The notes: generated from the letters alone by a model not told the origin. A stretch of DNA of 64,000 nt from Lophius americanus (GCA_037951165.1 JBBDHG010000024.1:7398501-7462500); one strand, 5' to 3'. Positions 1-13,524 are shown, counted from the stretch's first letter. Numbers and translations are program-made.

Positions 1-1332
1 TTCTCTGAGGCGCTGGACATTTAGAGGCTTCATTCTGTGCATCTCGTAGATAAATTCAGCTTTCCACTAGCCAGGAGAGCATTTACCACATGCTGAGGCA
101 AGTTTTATTTCACTCTAGCACCCTTCCCCCCGGGGGAAAAACAAAACACTGGATGAGCTGCTGTAGGTTGAGAATCCATCCAAGCAAAAAAAGGCCTGAC
201 ACCTTTGCTCGTCTTCTTCTCTCTCTCGGTGGAACGTTCACTTTACAAAACACCCTCTTTAAAAATCACTTTAATTGAATGAGATGCTTTTAACAGCGGC
301 GCTACTCTTAAATATTTTTTCAACGCATTAGAATGAAACGAGCGCGATCCATCAAGCGAGGCACCTGAGATTGAGGGCTGAAGCCATGACATCAGTCTAA
401 ATAAATCAAGCTTCACGTCTCAAGCTGCAGCGCCCGCAAACCTGCACTCTGTCATGGGCAGAAATACTGCACAATTATCACACGACAAGAGTAAAAAGCG
501 TCCTTTGATTTCCTTGGAGTGGACATGCGTCTCTGAGATTATGGTGGGTTTTGGTTCTGTAAATGTTGCTGATAATAGAAATGAACTGGGTGTATTTGCA
601 CCCTTGCTGAACCTGTCAGCAACCAAGTAACCTTACAAGAGTTGCCTGAGGATAAATTATGACTTTTAGAAACAATATTACCCCGGCTAATTGCTATTAT
701 TATCATAATGATTATAGTTACTGCAGTACAGCAGCGTGTGAGCAGCTTGCTTGATGTGTGTTGTTGAAAAAGTCAATATGAAACACCTTGTAATGACAGG
801 TAAAGAACATAGACTGCCCTGAGCGGGTTTTTTTTTTTTCTCCTCCACATTCAAGCACATGCCAATCACCTTCTTCTTTTTTTTAGAAAAAGGAAATAGA
901 AATTACTGGTGTGATTTGTGGGGTTGTTGTCGTGCTGAAATGTCAGAGGCAGCGAGTCTCGCAGGACTGTTCTCGGCGGTGGAATATCAATACGGCTCCT
1001 TCCGCAGATTTAAGTGCTTTCTAGCAGGTGTGATAAGATGCAAGTCGCCTCTTTTCAAATCTGTCAAAGTCGGAGCGAGGGAAATTTGATCATTATTAGA
1101 GCTGTTTGCAGGCTGATTACCGAGAGGGACGAGTGAAACTGGTCCACGGGGTCAGCTGTGAAGTGTTTCAAGTTATGCTAATAAAAGAAAAAAGAAAAAA
1201 AAAAGAAAAAAGAACTGAATCACTTCCTACGCCTGCTGGTTGTCTGTTATCAAGACGATGCATGAGTTCCCCCGAATAAACGGCCTGCTCCTGGCTCCGA
1301 TATGCAGAAGGGAAAGGAAGAGGAAGAGTGTG

Positions 1333-1333
<1 letters not shown>

Positions 1334-1372
<39 letters not shown>
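1334..1372. repeat. (AT)n microsatellite
   Basis: About 39 bases of alternating A and T within AT-rich non-coding DNA. Confidence 0.95.
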
Positions 1373-1376
<4 letters not shown>

Positions 1377-3969
1377 ACTTTTTGGGTTTTTTTTATCTAA
1401 AAAGGGAAATGATGTGAACTGACACCATACAAGGAGAGTATCTTGTGTGTACCTCGACTCCTGCCCTCCGTGGGAGCGTGAGTTGCAGTGCAGCACACGA
1501 GCATCTGCAGGCCGCGAGCCGAAGCAGCAGGTATGAGTGTGAAAAACTTGAGCTACATGCTGTCACATAGAGACGAGGCCACATATGGTGTCCGAAGGGG
1601 GGCGGCTGCCGCATCACGCAATGACTTTAAACTGGCACACAGGGAGCAGAGAGAGGGTGAGATCTCAGCTCTGAGAGGAAAAACTCCTCTGCAGCGACAC
1701 ACAGAGTCTAACTTTTCTGTTTAAGACTTACTGAGGAAGAAGTAAGCGAAACGCCGTCGCTGTCTCCTTCAAATCATAGCGAGACGTCTCTCTTATGCAA
1801 ACACACCTGGCAACAAAACCATCTGACGTCCCTGTGAAGTTTCACCCATGCAGCTTCACTCACCGAGCCACGGAAGCATTCACCTCATGCTGACCCTTGA
1901 CCCCCCCCCCCCTACGCTGTAGACTTTCACTGCAATCAACTCATCAGGAGCGATCGCACGCCAAAGTACACACAGCATCTTAATGCGCCTTCTTTTCTTT
2001 CCTTTTTTTCAATTCTCATGCAGCCAACTTCCCAAAAACAACAAAAAACACGTCGCGTATGAATTTCCACCACTCTGACCAGAAACATGTCATATTTGAA
2101 CTACAGTTCTGAGCTAGAGTCACAACTTTCCTCAAACTCCAACAGACTTCTAATAGAACTCAAACGCTCTTCATTTTGGTGATTCATTTAAAGCATTTGT
2201 GTGTAAATGGAGCAGTTTTTTGAAAATCCACAGCAGTCATTCAGAGGGAAGTCAGTTGGAGTCATAGAGGAGATTCGGTGCGGATTATAGCTATAAATAA
2301 ATTATTTTTGACACTTAATTGAATTTTTCTTTCTAACCCACCTTATTTCTTTTGCATCTCATAATTAGGTCGCAATAGTGAGGCGATAAAAGTGTTTTAT
2401 TTATTTATTTATTTTGTTACTCATTTTTATGCCATTTGAGTGAATGGCTCCTTTTCTATTTATTTGTTTATACTGTGATGTTTTTGGTTTTTATCATCTT
2501 TTGGGTGGAACCCCAGGGAAGAATAGTCATGACCGCGGTGATAATTAACGGGGATCCTAAATAAAGTGAAGTAAACGGGCCCTAATGATCCCATAGAACG
2601 CTCATTCTTAAAGAGGGTAATAATCTGTGTATGATTCTACACTCCTGAGAGAGAGAGGGATATATAGGAAAAGGAATTTGTCTCACTGACAAAGAAGGTT
2701 TTTGTAATTGTATAAGCAGAATGAAAATGTGCATATAATTCAGTCTTTTATAAGCATTCTGAATCTTTACACTGCAGAAAATGTACACTTTTATAGATTG
2801 AAAAAAAATCATTGGAATTAGATAAATTAAGATAACACCAATGAAAATAATTATCTTTGAACAATTATGTTGACCAATTGACTTTTTTTTTCATGCATAT
2901 GGGTAATGAATAAATGAATTAGCCTGATTTTTATTTGTTATTTTTTTAAACGAGTGTCATAACACTCCAGGGTCTGACTTTCCTTCATCACACAGAGGAG
3001 TGGGAGATGTTTTTCAGCAAGAGATGTTGACTCCTGCGAATCTACGCTGAGGCTTATGATTTATCTGAACTGATTACGTTACTTTTCTGCCTTGTGTGTA
3101 GCCTAAGCATCAGATTCAATCTAAAAAAAATCCCACCTCCCCCCACCAAACGCACCTCCACCCTTTTTCTTTCTTTTCTTTCCCCATCTTTTCTGTCTGA
3201 AGCACTCAAATGAGAAACTGTCAGGAGCCGTGATTTGTGCTAACTAGCTATCGATCGCTCCAGAGCTGCAAGTCTTGTGTCCATGCAGGGAGGGCTGAGA
3301 GAGGAGAGAGGAGAGGAGGAGAGACGGAGATGGGAAGAGAGAGGAGATAAAAGGAGAGGGGAGGGAGGAGGGGGAGAATAAATTTGACTGTTCTACATTT
3401 CAATAACTGCTGAATTTATAATGTTAACAGTGCGATCAGCCCTGAAGAAAATAAAACAGTGGGAGCAACAGGATGAGTGGAGATGACTTTTTATCAGTCG
3501 TGGGTTTCCCACTCAAAAGAATTTTCATTAATCAATATCAAAGTGATGATGTTATCACTCCTCTGTATTAGTGGGATTTTTTTCTTTTCTTTCAACCCTA
3601 TGCTCTGTTTGTTGTTGCTGTTTTTTTTTTATTGTGTAAACTACTTTATTTTTTTTATCAATTATCAGAGGAAAAATAATGGGAGTAAAAAAGCCACAGT
3701 GTTGAATGAGCTGGTGATTAATTTAGCTGAGAAGACTATCGGAGAGTTGTAAGGAAAATAAATATCTCGATGGGTTGTGATGTTTTTCCTTATTCTCCCT
3801 CAAATTAATTTGATTGAATTTTTTTTTTTTCTTCTACTGATTTATAAACGAGCACCTTTCACATGAGACGAAATGGAAAGTTAGATTCTCATAGGAGCAG
3901 TTTCAGCGATACTACCCGACACCCTGCGCTAAGTCTTGTTTAAACAATGCGCCTGGACTCCAGACGCCT

Positions 3970-4036
3970 TACGATGCGCGCTCCCGCGCCGCGCCGCGCC
4001 ATTCCGCGCCGCGCCGTGCTGCACCCGCGCGGATCA
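3970..4036. other. Short CpG-dense patch in AT-rich intron
   Basis: About 65 bases are made of GCGCC-type units (cgcgccgcgccgcgcc and variants) in a region that is otherwise strongly AT-rich. No gene or exon can be assigned. It could be a small regulatory patch or a local GC tandem repeat. Confidence 0.5.
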
Positions 4037-5551
4037 GAACAAAGAGGCGCTCCAGACTCGAAGAGCAAAACTCACAAAAAAGATTTTATTTCAGTGCATA
4101 ACGGAGGCTTCCCCGATGCTCAAACCTCAACCTGACGGTGTTTCTTTTTCCTTTCTTTTTAACGCAGCAACGTCGACATTTTCGAACGAGTCGAATTAGG
4201 CCTATTTTAAAAACAGCCAATGTAAAAGAATCAGAGGGGAAAACATGAAAAATAAATATATATATAGAGAGAAAAATATATCGATAAATAAAATTCTGCA
4301 ATTATAGTTCATTGTAATACATGCAATTTGTTTGAATTGCGATAAGAGCACCAGAAATAGTGTCAATTAAGCAATTTCCCATTCCTCTGAACAAAAAATA
4401 ATACCGAATAATACAACTAGTAATAAAATAATAATAATAATATTGTTCTGTATTGATGTTATTATTATTGTAATTATAAATTATAACAGAAATAATAATT
4501 AAAAGAATAAAATTAATTATTCTTAACTTTTATCTATAATTTTATTTTAAGGACACAATGAAACCATGGAGCCGACTATATTTGATCTCATAAACATACA
4601 GCTGCACATTGTAAAATCTCCGTATAGCTGAAGAGAAAAAAATAAATAAACTGCTTCACCGCCTTCCGGGCAGAAGGTTTGACTTTTGGCTTCACAAACT
4701 TTGTTTTTTAAGGACGTAAATTACTTGTTAATATATTTTTCACAAATATATATGAGGACAAAATAAAAAAAGGGCTTGACAAAGTGATTATAACAATTGA
4801 TAAATAGCGTTTAATAATACACAGCTAGGTGAAACATTTTATTAACCTAATATTAACTATTTCCCACAGACGAAAAAAAAAAAAAAAAAACCTGACAGGC
4901 TGTGTTCGTTTTCTAATCCATGAAATCCTGTTCTGCCAATCTAAAAATCAATCCAATTTCAGCAGCTCGGAGTTATCCGTTGATAATAACGAAAATAAAC
5001 ACGTAACAAAGCCAGGGGAACCCCGCTGCGCAAAAGCATATCCTCAAAAAGCTATTAATCTTCTCAATGTAGTTGTTCACCCTGAAAACCGAGATAAAAA
5101 AAAAAAACCCACAGGAAATGTTTACTTTTCTGGAGCTGCTCTTCTGGAAAGCCTCTAAGAACTTCATGATTGTAGAAAAAACGTTCACTTTGTTAACTCA
5201 GCTGCTATTTACAGCCGTTCAATTATATATAATCATTTTTTACCCTCTTCAGTAAGGCCCCAGTTTAACAAGAAGAACGCAGCATAAATCCTCTGGTTTT
5301 TGTCTCTCTTTGTAAAGACTTGAATGGCTGCCAGCAAATTTATTATCTGAAGGCTGCACCTCTAAAATTCTTTAGTTAACACAGAAAGCTCCTTTTTTTT
5401 TTTTTTTTACACATCGAATGTGGACAATTATTATGACTAGCAATACCAAAAGATGCATTTCAGAATATGTAGTTGGCATTTGAAAGTGGAAAAAACACTG
5501 ATGCTGTGTGTAAAATTGATCAGTTTATGTAGCAGCATGAGAGAAATACAG

Positions 5552-5557
<6 letters not shown>

Positions 5558-5589
<32 letters not shown>
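5558..5589. repeat. (GA)n microsatellite just inside MN1 intron 1
   Basis: About 32 bases of GA repeat, starting about 32 bases past the MN1 exon 1 donor. In the transcript it reads as a CU-rich tract, the type bound by polypyrimidine-tract proteins. Confidence 0.93.
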
Positions 5590-5590
<1 letters not shown>

Positions 5591-5622
5591 CGGGTATATT
5601 ATAACCAAACTGTCTCATTTAC

Positions 5623-8600
5623 CTTCTTTACTGTTGTTTTGGCTCTTATTTTTTTCCCATGGTCCCATGGCCTTGTCATCCTCTGACCCGTCCATCACGG
5701 CCTTGTCACTGGGCACGTACCAGGTGGCATGCTGCTCTGCCATGAGGGTGTCAAGGTCAATAGTGCCCATTGAGCCCTTCCCAGCATCCGGACTGCAGCT
5801 TGCCAGCTCATTGTCTCCGTTCTGAGACGGACAGTCACCATTCTTTTTGCCGTTCTTCATGGCCAGGGGCTGGTCCTCAGAGATACTGAACTGCTGCCGC
5901 TGGAGCTGGATCTGGGCCTGCAGGATCTCTAGAGGATGGATTTCTTCCTGACCGGAGGTGCTGGATGGGGTGCGTACCTGCTCCACTGAAGGAGTGCCAG
6001 GGTGGCTCACCCCACCAGCTACTGTGCCCCCACCAGCATTTAGTCCATAGGTATCTGGTGTCGAGGTAGTATGATTGTTAATGCCCATGCCTAGGGGCTT
6101 CTGTCCATTTATCAACCCGTGATCACTCCTCTGTATTTTGGGTGAGCCAGAGATCATAGGGCTGCGATTGGGCTTTGTGGATGAGCCCCCCCCTGCATCT
6201 GAGCTGGAGGACACCTCATCCTCGTTGCCATAGTGGGTGCTGACATCGTCAGGAAAATCCACTCGTGGTGAGCTACTGTCAGACTTAGCCACACTCTGAA
6301 TGCCACTGTCCAAAGAAGACATCAAGTCGGCCTGGTCCCCCAACATTAGGTCTCCTCCTTTACCCCAAGAGGGTGATTGGAGGTGTTTCTCGTGGGGCGT
6401 GCCCCCACCCCTCTCCCCAACGCCAGCCGAGGGGGTCTGCTGGCCTGGACTTACAACAGGGTTACCATTGTCAGAGGAAAAAAAAATTCCAGGGCTCACA
6501 TGTCCACTGTCTCTTTTTCTCCTCCCTCTCCCTCTCCCACTCCCTGTTGTTGCCTTCCCCTCACTGCACGGGGTAGCGTCCATGTTGTAATTTGGGGAGA
6601 GGGCACTGGCTTCCCCCTGCACCGTCTGGCTTTGACTTGCAGGCTTAGAGTTGCTATTCCCGGTGCCAGGCATCTGGCTGTTCTGGGAAGTGCTGCTCTG
6701 AAAATATTCAGGACCAGTGCTGCCAGTCCCATTAGATGTGCTGCTATTAATGTCCTGCTCTGTCTGACTCAGTTTTCGCTTGCCCTCATTTTGGTTCTTC
6801 TTGTTGAATGTTACGTTAAGATTGGGGGCCCCTAGGCTTGCAATCATGTTCTGGCAGGCCGTTGAGAGGGCCGCGAGGCAGCTCTGGCCAAAAACACTGT
6901 CTTTAGCACTGGTTTTGTTGAAGTTCCCGAGGGACAGAGCTCCGAGCTTACTAACAGATGACCGCTGGCCTGGGGGGAACTCAGACTGAGGAGGGTATGT
7001 CCCCGGTGAGGTGCTCACCCCCTGGGGAACATTGTGGGCTGGCCCCTGACGGTTCCCCACATAGGGAAAGGCTTGCTGTGCCCCCATTGGGGGTGCGGGG
7101 TAGTCAGCTGGACGCCTCTCTGCTGGTGCATTCGGATGCCCGGTCCCTGCTCCCGGAGACTGCATCTGTGAGAGGTTGCCCATGTTACCGCCGAACTGGG
7201 AGTGCATGCCTGGAGAATGGAGAGCCTGCACATGCCCATCTCCCGGTATTCTCATCGGCTCCTGCATGCCCATGCCTGGCCTAAACATCATCCCAGCCCC
7301 GTTCTGCTGTAGCCCCATATCGTGGGGCCCTGATTCATTACCTGCTCCACCCATACGCCGTGAAATCATCTCCCCCGGCGGATGAGACCCTTGGAACCAG
7401 GAGTTCTCCTGAGTTACATGAGGATTTTGTCCATCAATATTAGGCATCCTGCCACTGCTCTCCCTATCAAAGTTGGGCTGAGGCATGCCCCCGACTGGAC
7501 CCCCGTGAACCATTGGGCCAGGAGGTACTTCGCCGTGGTGACCCAGCTGCTGCAGACTGGGCTGCCTCATCCTCTGCTGCTGGTTGCGAGAGGCCATCTG
7601 TTTTATTATCATGGCCGCGTTCTGGCGCTGCTGCAGAGACTGCTGCTCAGGGCCTGGATGCTGCAGGGGGCCTGGTGGGAAACCTTCACTCACTGGAGGG
7701 GTGAATTCTCCAGGCAGGCCGGGGTACGCAGAGGGTGAGAGGTGGTTATCCATCCCACCGCACCAGCCTTCGCCGGCGTGTGCATTCGGAAAGTCAAATC
7801 TAGGTCTTTTAGCCATGTTCATATAAGGAGAGTCAAAGTGTTGCAGTCTCTGATTTGGGGGCTGTTGAGAGGGAGGGGGAGCTGGCTGTTGCATATTAAA
7901 CATGGGGTCCCCATAGGGGTGCAGACCCCTATTTTCCAGTCTGTGAATGGGATATTCAAACTGGTTGTGTTGGCCAGGCATCATGACCCCTCCATCCAGA
8001 ATGTTAGGGTTAGTCGAGCCGGGCTCAGCCTGAGGAGGTCTGGGGAGGCCAGGGGGGCACGAGTTCTGTCTGGCTATCAAGCCAGCCTGCTGTTGCTGCT
8101 GCATGAGAGGATGCCTAGCACTGACCCCCGGCTCCATTCCCACGGGCACCTTCCGGCCATTTCCAAAACGTTCAAAAAACATTCCATGCTGAGGCTGCTG
8201 GGGCAATGGTGGTGCCTGGTGACCCTTAGAGATGCCCTGCATACCAGGTGTCCGTGGCATGCCAGGGTTCCCAGGGAAATTCCCAGCGGGAACGGGCCTT
8301 CCTGGCCCAAAATGGGGTAACTGAGATTCTGATTCTGATGGGGAAAATACATGTACATCAAAATGTCCAGATGGAGGCTCATTCGGGAAGTTATACTCTA
8401 ATCCCTCAACGCCTCCCTGATTGGGCATTCGCCGAGGCTCCAGGCCGTGAGACTCGGAGGAGGAGGAGGAGGTGGAAGGGAGACCATGAAAGGATGCGGC
8501 CCTGTTAGGTGACTGGTCCAGGGGTAAACAGGGGGCAGGGACAGCATGGCTGCCGCTCGGAGGCCCGTGATGTTGAAAGTCAGGCATGTTACCAGGCCGC

Positions 8601-8861
8601 TGCTGCTGCTGCTGCTGTGGCGGAAAGCCATCCCCTGCCTGTCCCTCAGCGAGAGGATCAAATCCTTCTCCGAAGCCCTGCTGGGGTCCCATGCCATTGT
8701 TGTTGTAGCCCATTAGCCTGCCACCATGCAGGCATGATGAGCCGGGCTCAGGACCTCCAAAATTCCCACTGAAATTAGGGTGAGGTTGGTGGGGGTGAGG
8801 CTGGTGGCCATGAGGATGTCCTTGATGAGGTTGCTGGTTGTTAAAAAATCCATGCATGGGT

Positions 8862-8896
<35 letters not shown>

Positions 8897-9163
8897 AAGT
8901 CCACCGCCTGCATGCATGTCCGAATGGGCTCGCGGGTGAAAGCCCCCGTACTGCTCTCCGTTCATGTTCATATTGAGCCCGAGCATTTGCGGCTCGCTCA
9001 GGGGGCCCATGCCGGGTTCCACGGCCCCCGGCGGGCCTCCAGCGTGAAAACCTGGGCTTTTATAATGAGAGCCCATGTTCAGTCTCGGTTGGTTTATGTT
9101 TCTCTCTGACTGGCCAGGGTTTCTGCTATTAATCTGAGAACCAAACTGCTCCAGCCCAAACAT
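5623..9163 (-). CDS. mn1: MN1 transcriptional regulator, first coding exon
   Basis: The protein is the N-terminal ~95% of MN1 (meningioma 1), a largely disordered nuclear transcription cofactor. It begins MFGLEQFGSQINSRN and is rich in Gln, Pro, Gly and Met, with a poly-Gln run near residues 90-100 and shorter ones near 180. Blocks shared with human MN1 include VPAPCLPLDQSPNRAASFHG, QFEYPIHRLENR, LSPSAYPGLPGEFTPPV, FGQSCLAALSTACQNMIASL, GRGRGRRKRDSGHVSPG and HPLEILQAQIQLQRQQFSIS. The open frame has an upstream in-frame Met at 9175, but the family start is the Met at 9163. The exon ends after 1180 codons plus one base at a donor (AAG then GTAAAT, GT at 5622-5621). Human MN1 breaks at the same place, after the SKE motif, before a short last exon. 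No known enzymatic domain. Human C-terminal truncations cause a developmental syndrome. Confidence 0.97.
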
Positions 9164-10300
9164 ACTCCCCTGCAATCAATCCCACATGACGGCCAGTTTG
9201 CCAGACATCGGCTGCGTCTGTTTTTCCGTCTGTGCCCCAAAACAAAAGAGAAAATACAATATATAAAAAACACTGTGGCACAATAGGGAAAAGCTGTTCA
9301 ATTAGTATATATTTCAAAGATAAAAACTCACCGAATAAGTTGTCATCGTTGTGCGTCCGTTGTTTTTGTTTTTCAACTTCTCCAAGGACGCGGAGGACAG
9401 ACGGTCTCAAAATACGCACTCAAACTGTGTTCCTGCTCCCGGATTAACGCGTGCACTTGACTGCTCTTCTTTTTGTCTCTGACTAGTCAAAGTGGTATAA
9501 AAGACTGCGGCTTAACTTGCTGCGTGTGTGAGCGATAACATTCCAAAGTTTATCTGTGCGCATTTCTTCAGGGCGCAAAAAACAGCTCGATGAAAAAACA
9601 CACTACAAATAACGGCGCTCTAGAATCGCACCGCTCGAACAGGGATTATTGTAAATTCTTTCAGATAACGGATTATTCCACGCTGTTGTCAAATGTCCCG
9701 CAGTGATTTTTTTCTATATGGTTCCATACTGGAGAACAAGGAAAAAGTCCAAGAGGAGACGTTTCGCTTATAACTGCCTCTGTAGCTTTGATTCTAAACA
9801 TAAATAGGCTACTGCCCACGGATGTCAGTCAAGATCTAGATAATCTGAGGTGCCTTGCAGCAAAAGTCCCATGTGATGCACAGTCCAGAACGCACAGATC
9901 TCCAATCCAGGCACCTGGAGAACCGGAGCGCCCGTTTACGCACCGTGGCGCGCACTAGCAGCTCTCCACGGCCACGGAGCGGCACGACAGCATCCTTCAC
10001 CTTGTGATGCTCGCACGCCTTGCAGGGAAGCGCCTTGGATTAAGTCCCTTTTGGTGCGTTTCCTTCCCGGTGTGTGCGTCCCTCCGGTTACCGACTCTAG
10101 TCTGGTGCGGTCTGAGCGCGCTCGGCAGCGATTCACGGATCCGCTCACACTCCACTCTGCCGCTTGGCGCTGTGTGAGATCAGCGAGTCCAGAGGAACCA
10201 GCAACAAGTTTTGCATTTCTCCAGCCGCTTCCATCCATCCAGCCTGAGCCAATCAGAAAGCTCCAAGGGCGGGACAAGTGCTTTTAAGGTGGTCCACGGA
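9164..10300 (-). promoter_or_regulatory. mn1: MN1 5' UTR and probable promoter region
   Basis: About 1.1 kb upstream of the MN1 start codon, without a long open frame and more GC-rich and CpG-containing toward 9,900-10,270 than the flanks. A CCAAT motif (10249-10253), a GC box GGGCGGG (10267-10273) and a TTTTAA box (10282-10287) cluster at the far end. They are arranged best for plus-strand transcription, so the exact MN1 start site is unclear and a bidirectional promoter is possible. A candidate small 5' UTR intron lies at 9230-9331. Confidence 0.55.
9230..9331 (-). other. mn1: Candidate 102-nt intron in the MN1 5' UTR
   Basis: On the minus strand a strong donor (TTCG then GTGAGT, GT at 9331-9330) is followed 102 bases later by a polypyrimidine tract and acceptor (TTTTGGGGCACAG, AG at 9231-9230). 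A TACTAAT-like branch sequence lies between. Size and signals fit a teleost mini-intron. No transcript evidence is available here. Confidence 0.45.
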
Positions 10301-10440
10301 GTCAGCGTGCGTAAATCAGTTAACTTTCATTTAAACTGTATTAATTTGACCAAAACATTGAGGGGCAGTAATAACGCATAACAACCACTCGGAGTATTTG
10401 AAATATTTTTTTTGTTTGTTTATTGCACAGCAGGATTTTA

Positions 10441-10442
<2 letters not shown>

Positions 10443-10511
<69 letters not shown>
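10443..10511. repeat. (CT)n microsatellite upstream of MN1
   Basis: About 68 bases of uninterrupted CT repeat, about 1.3 kb upstream of the MN1 start codon, close to the probable promoter. Confidence 0.97.
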
Positions 10512-10516
<5 letters not shown>

Positions 10517-13487
10517 AGGTGAGGAGACACTCGTCAAACTCTCAGATCCTCCTGTGGAATAACAGTGTTTGAGGTGAAATCGTCCACACCGCCCTGTTAG
10601 ACCTCCTCACCCATGAGAAACCCTTTTTAACCCTTGTATCCATCGATCCATGCAGCGAGCAGCACTTCAAATGACCTGTATCATCTCCAGCTTGACATGG
10701 TTTCAACAGCATGTTAAAGCATTAACTGCAGGGTAAAAAAAAAACAATCATAAAAAAATAACAAGCTGTAATAGAACAACCAAACCTGTTAATGTGGTTT
10801 ATTACACAGGTATAATCCCTTCACTGGCATTATCATCAATTCTGACCTGATTGGTTAATTTCCATACAGGAGATGACTTTAAAAAAATCACATCAACTTC
10901 ATTTTAATTTTAATTTAATTTCAAATATCATAAATATGGCCTTAATATGTGAGCTGCGTAGGCATAAATTAACATTAAAATTGACCAATGGTACACCAGC
11001 CTCGTGTCCCATTGAGGAAGATCTCCTCCTTAAAAGGGCATCCAAACTAAATCATGTGGATGGTATTGGGTTCTGGGCCCAATAATCAATATTCCTGTCC
11101 CAGTTTGATAGTCTGCAAAAGAGAACATTTATGCAATTAGGATAATTTAGTTCATAGGTCAATTAGCTGCGGGCTTACAATAGCCGATGTTATCTGTGGA
11201 AAGATAAGTGTTGTTGCTAATAATAAAACTTAAGAGATAAAAGTCTCTATATTTGAGTCAATCTAAATAATGTGTGCGGCCCTAATTAAGCCTTATTGAG
11301 ATAAATGATCTTCTTTTTAACGCTGTGTAGTATCTTAATGTATGCCACTGCTTTGGCTTCTTTCTAATATGCTATTATGTAATTCAGAATATGATTAATT
11401 TATTGTGTTTAGTCCTTTTTCATGTTCAATTTAATTTTGATGTGGCAAAGATAGTCATTTTTATGTGCAAACTCTACCACTAAACAACAATAAAGGTGCA
11501 TTAAACATTTAAATGTGTGCACATGGGAGAGATAACATCTAAAACAACTCTCTTTTTTTCTTTTTTTTTAAAAAATGATACATGTGGATATTGTCCAAAA
11601 TGTACTTAAATTCACCATCGTTGGTATTTTCTTTGGTTGGAAGGAGAATAGCACATTATCCTTTTACCAACAATATGGACAGTGGGGATTTGGAGAATCT
11701 GGTGTCAGACTCCTCTGGAGCTGTGAGAGAAACCAGAGAGACTTTTACCAAACAGACACAGTGCCACCTAGCGGCCGGAAGCAGCTAGAAAAATAACATG
11801 AACTGTAACGAGGCGTCTAAACTAGGACCTTAAACACATGCAGTGTTTCAATCTAAATATGTATCTATAGCATGGAAACATTACATTAATTTAGTTTATA
11901 AATCAGGTGAACTCGTGAAATTATTGGGTGAGTGTTATAAACTTTTTAAATACATTTGTTAAATGAGTGCATTGTTTTATTTTGAAGGAATCTTTTTCTG
12001 CTTTGTTTTTACCACAGCAACACTGAATTCTGTTCTTATATTGATGAAACCTAATAATCCAGTGAAAAGTATGCAGTATAAGGGAAATGTATCCCCGTCA
12101 CGTTTGATTCTCCTATTGAACAATCCTCAAGTGTGTGTGTGTGTGTGTGTGTGTGTTGTCTTTCACACTAAATGTCTCATCAGGCCAGACAGTCAGATCA
12201 GGCTCTATGTCTGGTGCTTCATTCACAGAAGGCTGTGTGTCGGGGCTGGAGCAGGTCAGGACACGGCTCTCAGAGGTTGTCTGAATGAGTCTGTGTTTTC
12301 ACCTGGCTGCACGATTGTGACGTGAGATTCAACAAGAAGAGCAAAATCAGGTTGAGCAACAACGGAGTCAAACAGAGCAGCTCATTTAAATAGGATTTTT
12401 GTGTGTGTGTGTGTGTGTGTGTGAGATACAGGTCTTGCAAAAAACAATTTAAAAATCAGAGAAATCTAGCTCATCCAGAATCTTCATCGCAAAACTCTCA
12501 CTTTACGTCCATGTCATAAAGAATCCAGATGCCTCGGGTGTCATGGGAGAGGACCAGGACCAGAACCAGAACCAAACACAATTCTGATTTGTTTCTTAAA
12601 TCTGTTCTTTTTTTTGCCTTGACCTTTTCGGTAACAGATAGTAACTTAGTACATTCACTCAAGATTGGAGGCTTTGTGGCGATACAGCCTTGCTGTAGGG
12701 GAATACAGTTAAATCCAAGTTTCCATTTTACGCAACTTTACACTTCTCCAAATCCCAGTGGGAAAGATTGTAATTTATACTCACCTACATTTGCATTACT
12801 TTGCAGAATATAATTTTTTTATTCCACTTTCTGTCCAGCAAAAACCTGATACCTCCAAATGCCTTGGTTTTCAACGTTTGTGATTGAGTGTTTCTTTACT
12901 GGCTGATTAAATTCCCCCCACTTCCTTAAGCTAATTCAATTAGTTATAAATATCTTAGTTTATCTTGAACGCGTTACAAAGCTGAAAAAAGGACGCTTTT
13001 ATGAAAATTCCGTTCTTACAGAAGAAGCCATGCTATAAAAGGGCTTTGTTGATCTCCAAGATTCAACAACCTCTCAGCAGGTAAAGTAGTCAGATTACTT
13101 CAGAGTAATATTTAGAGATGTAACATAGGCCTGTATGTTAATGTTGCAGGAAAATACAAGAAAAAAGATCCTATAATCTATAATAAATAGTATCAATATT
13201 AGCCTGTATTCACTAAAACCTGCCATATGACAGTAGAACCCGGAGAGGGAACATTTTACTGCACATCAGTACTCCGATACTTCAAGTACATTTTTCTGAC
13301 AACACAGAAAAACTTTTAATCAGGCAAAGTTTTCATTGAAAGGATGTAAAGGATCTGAGTATTTCATCCACCACCGGACTTTTCCCATCCTGTATCCGAC
13401 ATGAGTGTGAAGAGAAGATCTGTACCATGACGACCTGTTCTGATGGACAAATGAAAAGCTCACCGCTATGCCGGTTCATTAACGATC

Positions 13488-13524
<37 letters not shown>

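Larger units (their letters stand above)
1..5622 (-). other. Non-coding DNA downstream of MN1 exon 1 (intron and/or 3' flank)
   Basis: This AT-rich stretch should be MN1 intron 1. I searched the minus strand for the conserved MN1 C-terminal exon (expected to end near RFGTFVAALT) and did not recognise it, so the last exon probably lies beyond the left edge or was missed. It holds an AT repeat, poly-T and poly-A runs, a CpG-dense patch near 3975-4035 and a purine-rich patch near 3295-3380. Open frames here are short and show no recognisable protein. Confidence 0.6.

Noticed and set aside
6300..8700. Several long plus-strand open frames opposite MN1
   Set aside because: They are antisense shadows of the Gln/Pro/Gly-rich MN1 exon. 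Their composition mirrors it, and MN1 is unmistakable on the minus strand.
9164..9175. Upstream in-frame Met (MQGS) as MN1 start
   Set aside because: MN1 proteins start at MFGL; the extra four residues are not part of the conserved N-terminus.
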